Shown here: positions 8,300-16,354 of the stretch, one piece after another
How the letters are laid out: each line of letters starts with the position of its first letter
Numbering within the stretch: position 1 is the first letter of the stretch
Virus record (IMG/VR): IMGVR_UViG_3300010293_000020
Span: 1 to 34,687 of that record
Length of the DNA: 34,687 nt
Source of the DNA: a virus
Strand: one strand, 5' to 3'
Made by a program: the position numbers and the translations under genes
Notes under the pieces: model-generated
What the model was told of the DNA's origin: nothing
The model's database searches: none
What the model saw: only the letters and a program-made list of their open reading frames with translations

Positions 8300-11200
8300 G
8301 TGCCTAAGTTTTCTGAAATACCATTCTTTGCTCTCAAGGATTACTTCACCAGGCGTGATCCGGATGATACCTATGCGCTGCCGGTGTTTGGCCAGGTGCC
8401 ACCTTCAGGCTCTTGCACATTGCGTGGGCCAAACACCGGCTTCACAGCCTTAGGGGGTTATGGTATAGAACTGTATATCAAGACCTCCAATGACTTTTAC
8501 CGCCTAAAAGGCGTATACAAGGTATCCTCAGAGGATAACGATACCACTAAGCTATATTCAAGAGAGTCCCTTGAGGACGCCTTTATTAGCTTTGGCAAAC
8601 AGAACAGGTTCAGCTTTGAGCTTATCCCATCAGGCTCCGCTTACGCCGGCTCGGAGTTTACAAGGGATGAGCTATTCCTGCAAACTGATGAAGGCAATTT
8701 CGCCGGATCAAGCATATACGTCAAGAAAGGTACACCCATCTATGATTACTTTGTAGACCAAGGATACAACGATTTCATCAATGTCAATAAGTCGTTCCTA
8801 TACATTGGCAAACTATGGCCTGGTTTGACCGATACAAGTATAGACGTATACTCGGAGCATTTCAAGGACTATGTTTACAAGTGCTTACCACCTCACAACC
8901 GGTCTGACAATTATGATGAGTTTCTTGGTGTGGCGTTCGACCAGCTGTATGGGCCTACCTACAACCTATTGAAGGATGTTCACGCCCTGGCTGACCCCTT
9001 TGAGGTCAAACAGGAATACCTGATGTATATGAGGGAGATGTATGATGTTCCATCAATGGGCGGTAGCGATATACAGGAGAGGGTATACCTGAACAGGATC
9101 AGCACTCTGCTGAAACGGAAAGGGACCTACACACAAATATATGCCATATGGCGCATTGTCAATGACACCATCAACCGGCTTAATGTATATGAACGTTGGC
9201 ACACCTCTCTAGCCCCATCTTCAGTGCCCTATTCATACTTTGAGGACCATCTGTATACCAAAAACCTGCTTTACCAAGAGGCAACACCTTCTGGTGGCGC
9301 CGGCCACCGGTATTACAGAACCACATACCCCGTCACAGTGTTCAGTGATACCCATACGGGTATTGATGTTCCTTACCCTATGTATGGGTCCAGTGATTAC
9401 GCCTTTGATGTGGATACGGTTTTCATGGAGACCTCCGGTGCCAGCTCTTGGAGCCTTACACATGGTCTAAGCAGCCAAACGGATATAATGGTTCAGGCCT
9501 GGGATGCAGACCTGTATAACATATGGCCCGCAACACTTACCAGGGATTCCAAGCTGGTAACCAGTATCACTAATGGTTCCACGTCGGCTTCCACAATACT
9601 GTTCAATGGAGCGCAAACAGGATATGCCTTTGCAGCATCAGCGGACTATGTGCATACAGAGTCAATACCATCCACCGCTTGGTCCATAACACATGACCTG
9701 AACAATATGTACCCAGTAGTGGATATTATGGATACCACCTATGTCCATCTAAGTCCATCTGCATACACCATTCAGGCTATCGATGACAACAGCCTGACCG
9801 TGACCTTTACTGGTGGGTTCCAAGATGGATATGGCCTGATAGGCACACCAGACTACACCTACACACAGACCGCGGCGTCGGCTTCATGGTTTGTGGAACA
9901 TACGTTAGACACGGACTTTAACCTAATCACGTTATATGATGCTGACACGGACCAGGTGATGTCTCCAAGCGCAAGCCGGTGCTACAAATGGGCCAATGGC
10001 ATACTGGTAACATTTGACTCGGCAAAGTATGGATATGCCTCGTTGAAGTCGGCAGCATTGGCCTCTGAGTCCAGAGAGCGCATACATAACCTTAGCAAAG
10101 AGCTATCCACCCATGTGAAGATAGAAATCGACCTCACAGATGAACCTATGGAAAACAATAGCATTATCAGTGAGGACAGGCTCACCAGGCTCAGAACACT
10201 ATGGGACAAATTCAGACCGGTAGCCAGGGTGTACCACTATGGTATGGTGATTGGGCCGTCGGTAGATTTTACTGGTAATGAAGTACCTTTGTATCCAACT
10301 GGTAGAGTGGAATTCAACTCCAAGTGTTTGCTGGACCCAATAGTCCAGGTACCAGACTGTTATGTAAAGCTTGTGGCCACTGGGACAAAGATTGTAAACA
10401 TATTCCATGGCTTGGACTATGAGGATGTTATTGTCCAGTGTTATGACCCCAATAACAATATGGTTCAGCCTTCCGAAGTATACCTCACTGGGCCAAACAC
10501 GGTTAAGGTAATGTTTGACACCATGTATGATGGCTACATTACCATTAGCAAAGACACAACCACAGTGGAAGTTACAGGGGCCGCGTTGTCCGGTTCGTCC
10601 TATGTATGGGACATCACCAGTATGCCGGCAACAGCTGGTTTCACACATATACCACAAGTCACCGATGCTGATAAGCACACATTAGTACCGGATGAATTGG
10701 TAAACCTGGGATCATACCCATTGGTCCTATTCAGCGAGGAAGTATCGGCGGGGTACTATATGGCGGTTTCAGCCGGTACATATAATTTCCATGTGCCTTC
10801 TGGAGGCTCACCATCCACACAGATCATGCACAACCTCAACGGAGAGTCGTTCCAGGTCAGTGTTTTCAACAATGAAGATGAGTATATCTACCCTAACGAG
10901 ATAAGTATTAGCAATAAGGACACCATCACACTGGCCTTTGATTCCGAAACACTACCTGTCTCGGGTTATGCGATCATCAAAAAAACATCCAACATAGGCT
11001 ATTTGGCTAATTATTCATTTGGATCTGTCAAGCTGGGCTATGGTTCCTCGGGTGCCAGGTATAACCCCGTGACCACCAACACCCTACAAAGCCCGTATCC
11101 TGAAACCTACACCATAGCCGATAGGGATATTGATGAGGATGACCAATACTACTATATCACTATAAATATAGATGAGAACATAGACTATTCAACCAACGGT

Positions 11201-11323
11201 ATCAGAGAGGTTGGCATATACAACGATACCGGTGAAATATTGTTTTACTCACATTGCGGTACCATTGACAAGCCGTTAGGTGTGTCCTTGAAGCTGTACT
11301 ACAAGGTGAGAAAGCGGGTCTAA
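8300..11323 (+). CDS. Giant baseplate wedge/tail-protein-I-like protein with repeat modules (gp7 position)
   Basis: A 1007-residue protein with a GTG start abutting the gp6 stop. Residues about 200-300 ('YDEFLGVAFDQLYGPTYNLL', 'EVKQEYLMYMREMYDVPSMG', 'LLKRKGTYTQIYAIWRIV') look like the P2 gpI/gp7 N-terminal wedge domain. Downstream is a repeated module of roughly 70-80 residues. It starts W-x-(I/L/V)-x-H-x-L, has a V-x-x-x-D strand and ends near F-x-x-G-Y. Copies start near residues 382, 459, 529, 698, 767 (degenerate) and 840. The C-terminus ('REVGIYNDTGEILFYSHCG') resembles fibre-attachment ends. Order after gp6 fits gp7. The modules may act as an extended arm or carbohydrate-contacting region; that part is inference. 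Confidence 0.65.
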   Translation: MPKFSEIPFFALKDYFTRRDPDDTYALPVFGQVPPSGSCTLRGPNTGFTALGGYGIELYIKTSNDFYRLKGVYKVSSEDNDTTKLYSRESLEDAFISFGKQNRFSFELIPSGSAYAGSEFTRDELFLQTDEGNFAGSSIYVKKGTPIYDYFVDQGYNDFINVNKSFLYIGKLWPGLTDTSIDVYSEHFKDYVYKCLPPHNRSDNYDEFLGVAFDQLYGPTYNLLKDVHALADPFEVKQEYLMYMREMYDVPSMGGSDIQERVYLNRISTLLKRKGTYTQIYAIWRIVNDTINRLNVYERWHTSLAPSSVPYSYFEDHLYTKNLLYQEATPSGGAGHRYYRTTYPVTVFSDTHTGIDVPYPMYGSSDYAFDVDTVFMETSGASSWSLTHGLSSQTDIMVQAWDADLYNIWPATLTRDSKLVTSITNGSTSASTILFNGAQTGYAFAASADYVHTESIPSTAWSITHDLNNMYPVVDIMDTTYVHLSPSAYTIQAIDDNSLTVTFTGGFQDGYGLIGTPDYTYTQTAASASWFVEHTLDTDFNLITLYDADTDQVMSPSASRCYKWANGILVTFDSAKYGYASLKSAALASESRERIHNLSKELSTHVKIEIDLTDEPMENNSIISEDRLTRLRTLWDKFRPVARVYHYGMVIGPSVDFTGNEVPLYPTGRVEFNSKCLLDPIVQVPDCYVKLVATGTKIVNIFHGLDYEDVIVQCYDPNNNMVQPSEVYLTGPNTVKVMFDTMYDGYITISKDTTTVEVTGAALSGSSYVWDITSMPATAGFTHIPQVTDADKHTLVPDELVNLGSYPLVLFSEEVSAGYYMAVSAGTYNFHVPSGGSPSTQIMHNLNGESFQVSVFNNEDEYIYPNEISISNKDTITLAFDSETLPVSGYAIIKKTSNIGYLANYSFGSVKLGYGSSGARYNPVTTNTLQSPYPETYTIADRDIDEDDQYYYITINIDENIDYSTNGIREVGIYNDTGEILFYSHCGTIDKPLGVSLKLYYKVRKRV

Positions 11324-11337
11324 AGGAGATTTGAAAC

Positions 11338-11964
11338 ATGGCACGTAGTCATTATTGGCAATATTTGCTGAACCAGGAAGGCCAGCCAATTCCTTATGCC
11401 ACCATTCAGTTATATGAAGCAAGCACCACCACGCCGGTATCGGCCTATGCAACCGAGGTTGCCACATCCATTATATCAGCAGGTGTTCTAACAACCAACA
11501 CGGCCGGATACTTTGATTTCTGGGCGGAACCGAGCCTATATCCAGATGGTATGAAATTTGACCTTCTCTGGTCTAAGCCTGGTACAATTACCTCGGGTGG
11601 TGTATATGATGTATATGTGGCTATAGTCAATGACCAGGTTGATGAGGCCGACACGGACACCACCAAAAATAAGCTTGTAAGTAACAACCTGGCCCGCATT
11701 TGGGAGGCAAAACCAAAAATCTTGGCTACCTCTGCCTCCACTTTTGTCTCTGTAACCGCGGGTGCCATTGAGACCGGTTATGACTATTACTATGACGTGG
11801 ATCACGCTTTTACCCAAGGTTACCCGGTGGTACATGTGTATGTCAATGAAGGTAAAGCCCTGAGTAACATACCGGAATATATTGATTCGGATACCATCAG
11901 AGTATGGATGAAAACGGTGGATGTGTCAGGCGGTGGAATACACAGATTTACATTAGTGGGATAA
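11338..11964 (+). CDS. Virion structural/tail appendage protein
   Basis: A 208-residue protein behind 'aaaggag' and ATG 11338. The N-terminal half ('NQEGQPIPYATIQLYEAST', then 'NTAGYFDFWAEPSLYPDG' and 'KFDLLWSKPGT') follows the common 'G-x-P-I-x-x-A-x-I-x-V-Y ... G-x-F-x-F-W' pattern of small beta-sandwich tail proteins. These are often baseplate-associated fibre or adaptor subunits. The C-terminal part has 'DYYYDVDHAFTQGYPVVHVYV', similar in spirit to the repeat module of the gene upstream. It closes the baseplate run. The exact role (gp8-, gp9- or gp10-like) cannot be settled. Confidence 0.55.
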   Translation: MARSHYWQYLLNQEGQPIPYATIQLYEASTTTPVSAYATEVATSIISAGVLTTNTAGYFDFWAEPSLYPDGMKFDLLWSKPGTITSGGVYDVYVAIVNDQVDEADTDTTKNKLVSNNLARIWEAKPKILATSASTFVSVTAGAIETGYDYYYDVDHAFTQGYPVVHVYVNEGKALSNIPEYIDSDTIRVWMKTVDVSGGGIHRFTLVG

Positions 11965-11965
11965 C

Positions 11966-12304
11966 ATGCGCCTTTTGAATTACCTGGAAAAAGCACCTCT
12001 CACACCCGAGGCCAATACCTTTAGGGCCATGTCAATTAAACTGACAGACAAACCAAGGGACTATTCACCCATACTCAATGTCCTCAAAGAATCCAGTAAG
12101 ATAGACAACATTATCAGACGTATAAATATAGAACTCAAGAGCGTATACACCGGCAAATACAGCTTGGCTCTATGTTTGGAAGAGGGAATACAAACCGAAA
12201 AAATCAAGCTAAAAGATAAATGCATGGAAAAATTAAAAGAGCTACTATACGAATCCAACACAGAGCTGGCAAAGTTCAAAGAGTCCATCGAACAAAATCA
12301 ATAG
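11966..12304 (+). CDS. Small helical hypothetical protein
   Basis: A 112-residue protein starting one base after the previous stop. It is charged and mostly helical, and Lys/Glu-rich toward the C-terminus ('KIKLKDKCMEKLKELLYES'). No family is recognised. The first residues, MRLLNYLEKAPL, resemble the shared N-terminal motif of the minus-strand block at 23227-26340 ((R)L..Y(L/I)..E). However, it lacks a clean (L/I)-x-E site, so a capsid-targeting role is only a possibility. It is followed by a sigma70-like promoter that starts a new transcription unit. Confidence 0.6.
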   Translation: MRLLNYLEKAPLTPEANTFRAMSIKLTDKPRDYSPILNVLKESSKIDNIIRRINIELKSVYTGKYSLALCLEEGIQTEKIKLKDKCMEKLKELLYESNTELAKFKESIEQNQ

Positions 12305-12308
12305 CACA

Positions 12309-12337
12309 TTTACAAAGAAGTTTCAATATGTTACAAT
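12309..12337 (+). promoter_or_regulatory. Sigma70-like promoter for the gp55-like sigma gene
   Basis: TTTACA at 12309-12314, a 17-base spacer and TACAAT at 12332-12337 match the sigma70 consensus at 5/6 in each box. It lies in the only gap before the sigma factor ATG at 12370. This would let host RNA polymerase make the phage late sigma factor before late genes are on. Confidence 0.6.
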
Positions 12338-12369
12338 TACAATATCATCGTTGTATATCAGGAGGCTCA

Positions 12370-12876
12370 ATGGCGGTTAAGCGAAAACGATCAGTTAATT
12401 ATGTGGATCCAGTAGAATTGTTAGAGGAAGTCAAGAACTATAGAAGCACCGGTGTTTGTTCTAATAGGTTAGGTAAGTTGTTGTTGCTTATGGCCACTAA
12501 TTTCGCCTCAAAAGGAAATTGGTCCGGTTATACTTGGAAACAAGATATGATTTCCGAAGCGGTTCTAACCTGTGTAAAGTACCTCCAAAACTTTAACCCC
12601 GAAAAGTCTTCCAACGCATTTTCTTATGTTACTCAAATACTTGGTAACGCCTTCAAACTCACCATCATAAATGAGAAGAAACATATACACATTAAAAATA
12701 TATGTCATCAAGCCACAATGCTTACCCCATTTATGGAGGAGAGTTCATATAGTGAGAAATCGTTGGACTATGCCAGCATCCAAAACAGGGTAGCAGAGGA
12801 TCAGATAAACACCAAAGAAAAGCCAAACTATTTGTGGGTCGAGCCTTTACAACAACCTCAGAATATAGTACAATAA
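12370..12876 (+). CDS. 55: Late-transcription sigma factor, gp55-like
   Basis: Started at ATG 12370 behind AGGAGG (12360-12365), the product is 168 residues; T4 gp55 is 185. The order of conserved pieces matches gp55: 'VNYVDPVELLEEVKNYR' at the N-terminus, then 'RLGKLLLLMATNFASKGNWSG' and 'YTWKQDMISEAVLTCVKYLQNFNPEKSSNAFSYV', the region 2-like core (T4: '[26 protein letters not shown]'). gp55 binds host core RNA polymerase and, with the gp33 coactivator and the sliding clamp, recognises TATAAATA late promoters. One such site occurs in this window at 16573. An in-frame ATG at 12220 overlaps the previous gene and is a poorer start. Confidence 0.88.
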   Translation: MAVKRKRSVNYVDPVELLEEVKNYRSTGVCSNRLGKLLLLMATNFASKGNWSGYTWKQDMISEAVLTCVKYLQNFNPEKSSNAFSYVTQILGNAFKLTIINEKKHIHIKNICHQATMLTPFMEESSYSEKSLDYASIQNRVAEDQINTKEKPNYLWVEPLQQPQNIVQ

Positions 12877-12909
12877 GTTATTACATCTCACTGTGAAAGG
12901 TTGTGACCA

Positions 12910-13905
12910 TTGAAAGCTGTTGTTCTTTCGGACATACATATAGGGGTTCATAAAGACTCGGAGCCTTGGCTAAGTCAAACCAGATCACTGTTCAACAATA
13001 TAGCCGACACATGCATTAGGGAATCCATTAATACCATTATCGTGGCCGGTGATATGTTCCATGAAAGAAAATTCCTAAACATACAAACCATGTGCCGAAC
13101 AATGGAGATAATGCTGGGGCTTCACCAATTCAGGTTCCTCTTACTTGTTGGCAATCATGATACATATTACAAGCACATCGTTTGGCCTCATAGCCTATTT
13201 ATCTTTAATGAGCTACCTAACGTCCAAATTATATCGGAACCCACTGTTATAGAGGATTTGCTATTCTTGCCCTGGAGTACAAAGCCATACTCATTTTCCG
13301 ACTATAAAGAAAAGATTGTGGTTGGTCACTTTGAAATAGATGGCTTTCCGGCCACCTGTTCGGATAACTTCGTTGGGGGCTATAAAACCAAAGACTTTAC
13401 CCAGTTTGACCTGGTCATATCGGGCCATTTCCATGTGCCTTGTCGCCGGACAAACATCCTGTATTGTGGAAGCCCGTTCCACCTCACAGCCTCAGACAGA
13501 GGGTCAAAGTGTGGTTACTATATCCTCAACGGTAGCGATATTCACCAGATTGAAAATCCGGACTATGCCAGGTTCATCAGGATCACCACGGAGGATAAGG
13601 TTACTAGGGAGCTTATAGAGGGTAACATAGTGGAACTGTTGTATACCAAGGACTATGGTTCACTTGGCAATGTTAGACGCATGGAATATATACAGTCATT
13701 GAACCCCATGCGCTTAACGACAAACTTTACCAATGTATCTATATGTCAGATGGATCCACAGAAACAAGATCAGGTTGAAATTATCACCAAGAGCAATAGA
13801 GACATACTCAAGGAATACATTGATACCATTCATGTTCCTAAGCATATTAGGAAGGCTGTGCTGAATGGTATTGTGGATAAGCTACTAAAGGAGATTGGTA
13901 CCTAA
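12910..13905 (+). CDS. 47: Recombination endonuclease subunit gp47 (SbcD/Mre11-like)
   Basis: The protein has 331 residues and a TTG start nine bases after AAAGG. All phosphoesterase motifs are present: 'LSDIHIG' (D8, H10), 'VAGDMFHE' (D48), 'GNHDTYY' (N82, H83, D84), 'VVGHFEI' and 'ISGHFHVP'. These bind the two manganese ions of Mre11-type nucleases. In T4, gp47 pairs with the ATPase gp46 to resect DNA ends for recombination-dependent replication and host DNA breakdown. Here gp46 is encoded 2.4 kb downstream in two pieces. T4 gp47 is 339 residues, so this is full length. Confidence 0.92.
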   Translation: MKAVVLSDIHIGVHKDSEPWLSQTRSLFNNIADTCIRESINTIIVAGDMFHERKFLNIQTMCRTMEIMLGLHQFRFLLLVGNHDTYYKHIVWPHSLFIFNELPNVQIISEPTVIEDLLFLPWSTKPYSFSDYKEKIVVGHFEIDGFPATCSDNFVGGYKTKDFTQFDLVISGHFHVPCRRTNILYCGSPFHLTASDRGSKCGYYILNGSDIHQIENPDYARFIRITTEDKVTRELIEGNIVELLYTKDYGSLGNVRRMEYIQSLNPMRLTTNFTNVSICQMDPQKQDQVEIITKSNRDILKEYIDTIHVPKHIRKAVLNGIVDKLLKEIGT

Positions 13906-14104
13906 CGGATTCCCTTATAAACCCTTCCCCTACCCGCAAACTGCCCACCACACAGGTATATCGTTTGTTCTGTGTCATCCCAAAAGCCGTCGATGATATG
14001 TGGTATATCGAGGGTCTGGACAGTATACCAACTATATTTATATGAATGTTTACAACAGTCAACCTACATGCTAAGATATATCCAACAATAAGCGAGGTGA
14101 ATAT
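13906..14104 (+). other. Non-coding gap after gp47
   Basis: No convincing gene is seen in these 199 bases. It holds an inverted repeat ACACAG/CTGTGT (13950-13955 and 13970-13975) and two copies of GGTATATCG (13955-13963 and 14002-14010). It also has a TATTTATA at 14035-14042, which is TATAAATA on the minus strand but has no minus-strand gene ahead of it. A third GGTATATC lies in the next gap at 14425-14432. A regulatory role is possible but unproven. Confidence 0.4.
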
Positions 14105-14407
14105 ATGGACGAATATTTTGAGAAACGAGTGCCAACAATCAATGAGGTCCTGGTAGCCATGAAGGCTGTCAGGGAGCGCATCACGGATCTAAAGGCTTTG
14201 AGGAGCCAAACGGCCACGGAAAGCCGGTTCTTTGGACAGTCTGAAAAGACTACCACACCGCTCTATGATGTAAAGAAGGTGGACCAAAAAATCGCAGAGC
14301 TTCAAACCTGGTGTACCAAAGCTGATGCAAGGATCAAAATGAGTAACGCACAAACACAAATATCTGTGGATGTAGATATGGAGAGGCTCTTGGCTCCTCT
14401 GGAGTAA
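14105..14407 (+). CDS. Small coiled-coil hypothetical protein (DIP1984-like pattern)
   Basis: A 100-residue protein behind 'gcgaggtgaatat' and ATG 14105. It has two helical stretches ('NEVLVAMKAVRERITDLKALRSQ' and 'VKKVDQKIAELQTWCTKADARI') joined by a short segment, then 'KMSNAQTQISVDVDMERLL'. The layout 'l..r..i..L.......f.......Y.v.kvd..i..L....d..I..sN' recalls the DIP1984/septicolysin-like family, but that is a weak resemblance. Function unknown. It stands alone between two gaps. Confidence 0.65.
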   Translation: MDEYFEKRVPTINEVLVAMKAVRERITDLKALRSQTATESRFFGQSEKTTTPLYDVKKVDQKIAELQTWCTKADARIKMSNAQTQISVDVDMERLLAPLE

Positions 14408-14592
14408 GAGTAACGGAGAGTTGGGGTATATCTGAGATACTTGCAGGCCACCAGCCTTCCAGCGTATGTTGATACCGCATCTTATGATAACCAAATTATA
14501 TTGTTGTGGTTTGTTTAGGCGGTAACATCTTGGTTGTGGTTAGTTGTTGTAACACTGCTATATTCCAACCTCCTCTCCACTAAAGGAGCACT
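14408..14592 (+). repeat. Non-coding gap with imperfect direct repeat
   Basis: No gene is seen in these 185 bases. Two imperfect TG-rich copies lie side by side: 14501-14527 and 14530-14554, both built as TTG(g)TTGTGGTT...GTAACA. The second ends just ahead of the next gene's ribosome site (AAGGAG at about 14583). They could be an operator, an RNA element or chance low complexity. No tRNA-like T-loop or clear sigma70 boxes were found. Confidence 0.4.
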
Positions 14593-14952
14593 ATGAGTCT
14601 TTTTGCCTATAGATGGTTACCTCGGACCATCTTACCCAATTTATATCTGTTCGCGTATGACATATACATAGGCATCAGGAACATTATACGTTGGACACCT
14701 GTTATATGGTATGATCGGGACTATGATTGGGCCTATTTGGCAGGAATCATGGAATACAAGCTCCGGCGTATGTCCAAGCTGTTCAAGGAGCACGGTCACC
14801 ATGTCAATTCGGATCGGGATGCGTTGGAAACCCTTATATGCGCGGAGCTTCTACACCGGCTTATAGAGGATGATAACCGGAGACAAAACGACTGGTATTG
14901 CAAAGAATTTGGCCGCCGGCTAGGTAAATACATGCTACACTGGTGGGATTAA
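14593..14952 (+). CDS. Conserved-type phage protein of unknown function
   Basis: A 119-residue protein with a strong ribosome site (AAAGGAG) and ATG 14593. The first 35 residues are hydrophobic and aromatic ('LPNLYLFAYDIYIGIRNIIRW') and might lie on a membrane, but no clean transmembrane span is certain. It continues 'VIWYDRDYDWAYLAGIMEYKLRRMSKLFKEH' and 'LHRLIEDDNRR'. The pattern 'WxDRDxDxxYLxxxMxxKLxRM' recurs in phage proteins of unknown role. The next gene starts 10 bases after its stop. Confidence 0.75.
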   Translation: MSLFAYRWLPRTILPNLYLFAYDIYIGIRNIIRWTPVIWYDRDYDWAYLAGIMEYKLRRMSKLFKEHGHHVNSDRDALETLICAELLHRLIEDDNRRQNDWYCKEFGRRLGKYMLHWWD

Positions 14953-14962
14953 AGGAGGTAAT

Positions 14963-15133
14963 ATGGCACCATATGAGGATATCATCAGGATTAGTAACGT
15001 CATTGAGGAGGTCACGTCGGATAGCCCTACACCCTATGATCCATCGGTACAGGAATCCAAAAACTCATATTCACCATTGATAGCTCATGCCCGGTGTGAG
15101 CTGGAATTGTGGAAAATGTTTTGGAGCTGTTGA
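14963..15133 (+). pseudogene. Short N-terminal piece of the GHSG-type phage protein (possible broken gene)
   Basis: Behind a near-perfect AAAGGAGG, ATG 14963 opens a 56-residue frame that ends at 15131-15133. Its last part, 'SPLIAHARCELELWKMFWSC', looks like the usual N-terminus of the phage protein encoded next in another frame: relatives, as I recall them, start with a 'HA(K/R)xELEL' helix and run into 'VLELLxVFxxQGHSG'. The two frames overlap at 15109-15133. The simplest reading is one ancestral gene split by a small deletion or frameshift. It could also be a real small upstream gene. Confidence 0.5.
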
Positions 15134-15450
15134 GGGTGTTTGTTGGCCAAGGCCATTCCGGCTTTTCGGCTCCATATTGTATCGATCTGTTCAAGAAGCT
15201 GGCCAACTGGGAGGTATTGACCCCATTAACCGGTGAGGATGATGAATGGATCAACCAAACAGCATTGGAGCCTGGATGTTACCAAAATAAAAGATGTTCA
15301 CATGTCTTTAAGGACAAGAGCGGCACATATGACATACAGGGTAAAGTGTTTATTAGACCGGATGGATCCGCTTACACAAGCAAGGATAGTCATGTGTCAG
15401 TAACATTCCCATATACACCAAAAACTGAATATATCAATGTAGAGGAATGA
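15109..15450 (+). CDS. GHSG-type conserved phage protein, probably missing its N-terminus
   Basis: A 113-residue frame with GTG at 15109 and no good ribosome site. It contains 'VFVGQGHSGFSAPYCIDLFKKLANWEVLTPLTGEDDEW', then 'QNKRCSHVFKDKSGTYDIQGKVFIRPDGSAYTSKDS' and 'VTFPYTPKTEYI'. This is a well-spread phage protein family of unknown function. The family N-terminus is found in the frame at 14963-15133 instead. Translation may depend on coupling to that upstream frame. No slippery heptamer for programmed frameshifting is apparent at the junction. Confidence 0.7.
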   Translation: MENVLELLRVFVGQGHSGFSAPYCIDLFKKLANWEVLTPLTGEDDEWINQTALEPGCYQNKRCSHVFKDKSGTYDIQGKVFIRPDGSAYTSKDSHVSVTFPYTPKTEYINVEE

Positions 15451-15464
15451 AAGGAGTGTAACCA

Positions 15465-16061
15465 ATGCGATACGAAGATGTAGATAGTAGTGTAGTCAAG
15501 GTGTTGGATGAGGTACGTAGTACCTGGTTCAAGGAGCTTAGCCAGGCCAAGATCAAGTGTGTGTTTGACCTGAAGGAAAGGAAGAGCAAGGGCCGGGTGG
15601 TTCTGGCAAGCATTAGGAAGACCAATGACCTGCTGCGCCACCTCACGGCAGAGGAGGCCAAGGATGAGTTTGGCTATGACTACATCATCAGCATAGACAA
15701 GGTGGTATGGGAAGCCATTGGGCCGGAAGACCGGGTGCGACTCCTAAGACATGAGGGCCGACATGCCTTCTATGTGGAGGATGAGGATGCCAAGGATCCA
15801 TATAAAATCGTTGACCATAATATACAGGACTTCATTGAAGAAGTAAAGTTGAACCAAGATGATCCTGGCTGGGCCATGAGAGTGGCCACGTTGGCTGAAG
15901 ATATATATGCCCAGCGGAAAGAGCAGGAACAAGAGGCCAAAAAGGCGGGTAAGCGTAAGAGGGGACACTCATTGAAAGGGTGTGCTAACACTAGCTCTAA
16001 GAAAAAGAAGATTGCGACGAATGTCAAAATATTATACCGAAAAAAGACTAAAGGAATCTAA
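15465..16061 (+). CDS. Putative phage metallopeptidase
   Basis: A 198-residue protein behind 'gaaaggagtgt' and ATG 15465. The segment 'DYIISIDKVVWEAIGPEDRVRLLRHEGRHAFYVEDED' carries an HExxH zinc motif (HEGRH) after an R-x-L-x-R-H helix. This matches the putative phage metallopeptidase family (PF18894-like). A later Glu/Asp-rich part ('HNIQDFIEEV') may supply the third ligand. The C-terminus is very basic (four consecutive Lys) and could bind nucleic acid. The substrate is unknown. It sits among early recombination genes. Confidence 0.7.
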   Translation: MRYEDVDSSVVKVLDEVRSTWFKELSQAKIKCVFDLKERKSKGRVVLASIRKTNDLLRHLTAEEAKDEFGYDYIISIDKVVWEAIGPEDRVRLLRHEGRHAFYVEDEDAKDPYKIVDHNIQDFIEEVKLNQDDPGWAMRVATLAEDIYAQRKEQEQEAKKAGKRKRGHSLKGCANTSSKKKKIATNVKILYRKKTKGI

Positions 16062-16063
16062 TA

Positions 16064-16354
16064 ATGGATAACGAAAAGGGTTCTATTTTTGTTAAAATTG
16101 CTACTTCCGTGGGGGAATTGGTTAAAGCTAAGAACGCCGCTTACGGGGACTCATTCTCCCAAAGCCATAGGATCATTGAGGTGCTATACCCTAATGGTGT
16201 TAAACCCGAGCAATACAGAGATATGCTAGCCACCATACGCATTGTTGACAAGCTCTTCCGAATTGCAAACCAGAAAGATTACGGGGACGAGTCGCCGTGG
16301 CGGGACGTCGCTGGTTATTCAATACTAGCCTTAGCTAACGAGGCACCTAAGTGA
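16064..16354 (+). CDS. DUF1599-like (nucleotide-modification-associated) protein
   Basis: A 96-residue protein. 'LVKAKNAAYGDSFSQSHRI' at the front and 'RIVDKLFRIAN...PWRDVAGYSILAL' at the end fit the DUF1599/NMAD1 pattern (K-x-x-x-YGDSF ... D-x-x-GY-x-x-L). That family is often found in phages near nucleotide metabolism or DNA modification genes. The role is unknown. Its stop overlaps the gp46 start by three bases (GTGA), so the two are likely translated together. Such a gene between 47 and 46 is plausible for T4 relatives. Confidence 0.65.
   Translation: MDNEKGSIFVKIATSVGELVKAKNAAYGDSFSQSHRIIEVLYPNGVKPEQYRDMLATIRIVDKLFRIANQKDYGDESPWRDVAGYSILALANEAPK

Noticed and set aside
11161-11168. TATAAATA as a late promoter
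   Set aside because: It lies inside the 1007-aa gene's coding region with no gene start nearby, and the codons fit the protein; kept as chance.
12121-12128. TATAAATA as a promoter for the gp55-like gene
   Set aside because: It is inside the preceding gene about 240 bases upstream, and a sigma70-like promoter lies in the proper gap.
12220-12369. 50-residue N-terminal extension of the gp55-like protein
   Set aside because: It overlaps the previous gene and crosses the promoter; the AGGAGG-ATG at 12370 gives the family-size protein.
14408-14592. tRNA gene in the gap
   Set aside because: No GGTTC-type T-loop or cloverleaf pairing could be found.
15100-15133. Programmed -1 frameshift joining 14963-15133 to 15109-15450
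   Set aside because: No X-XXY-YYZ slippery heptamer or clear downstream structure is visible at the overlap; a broken or shifted start is simpler.
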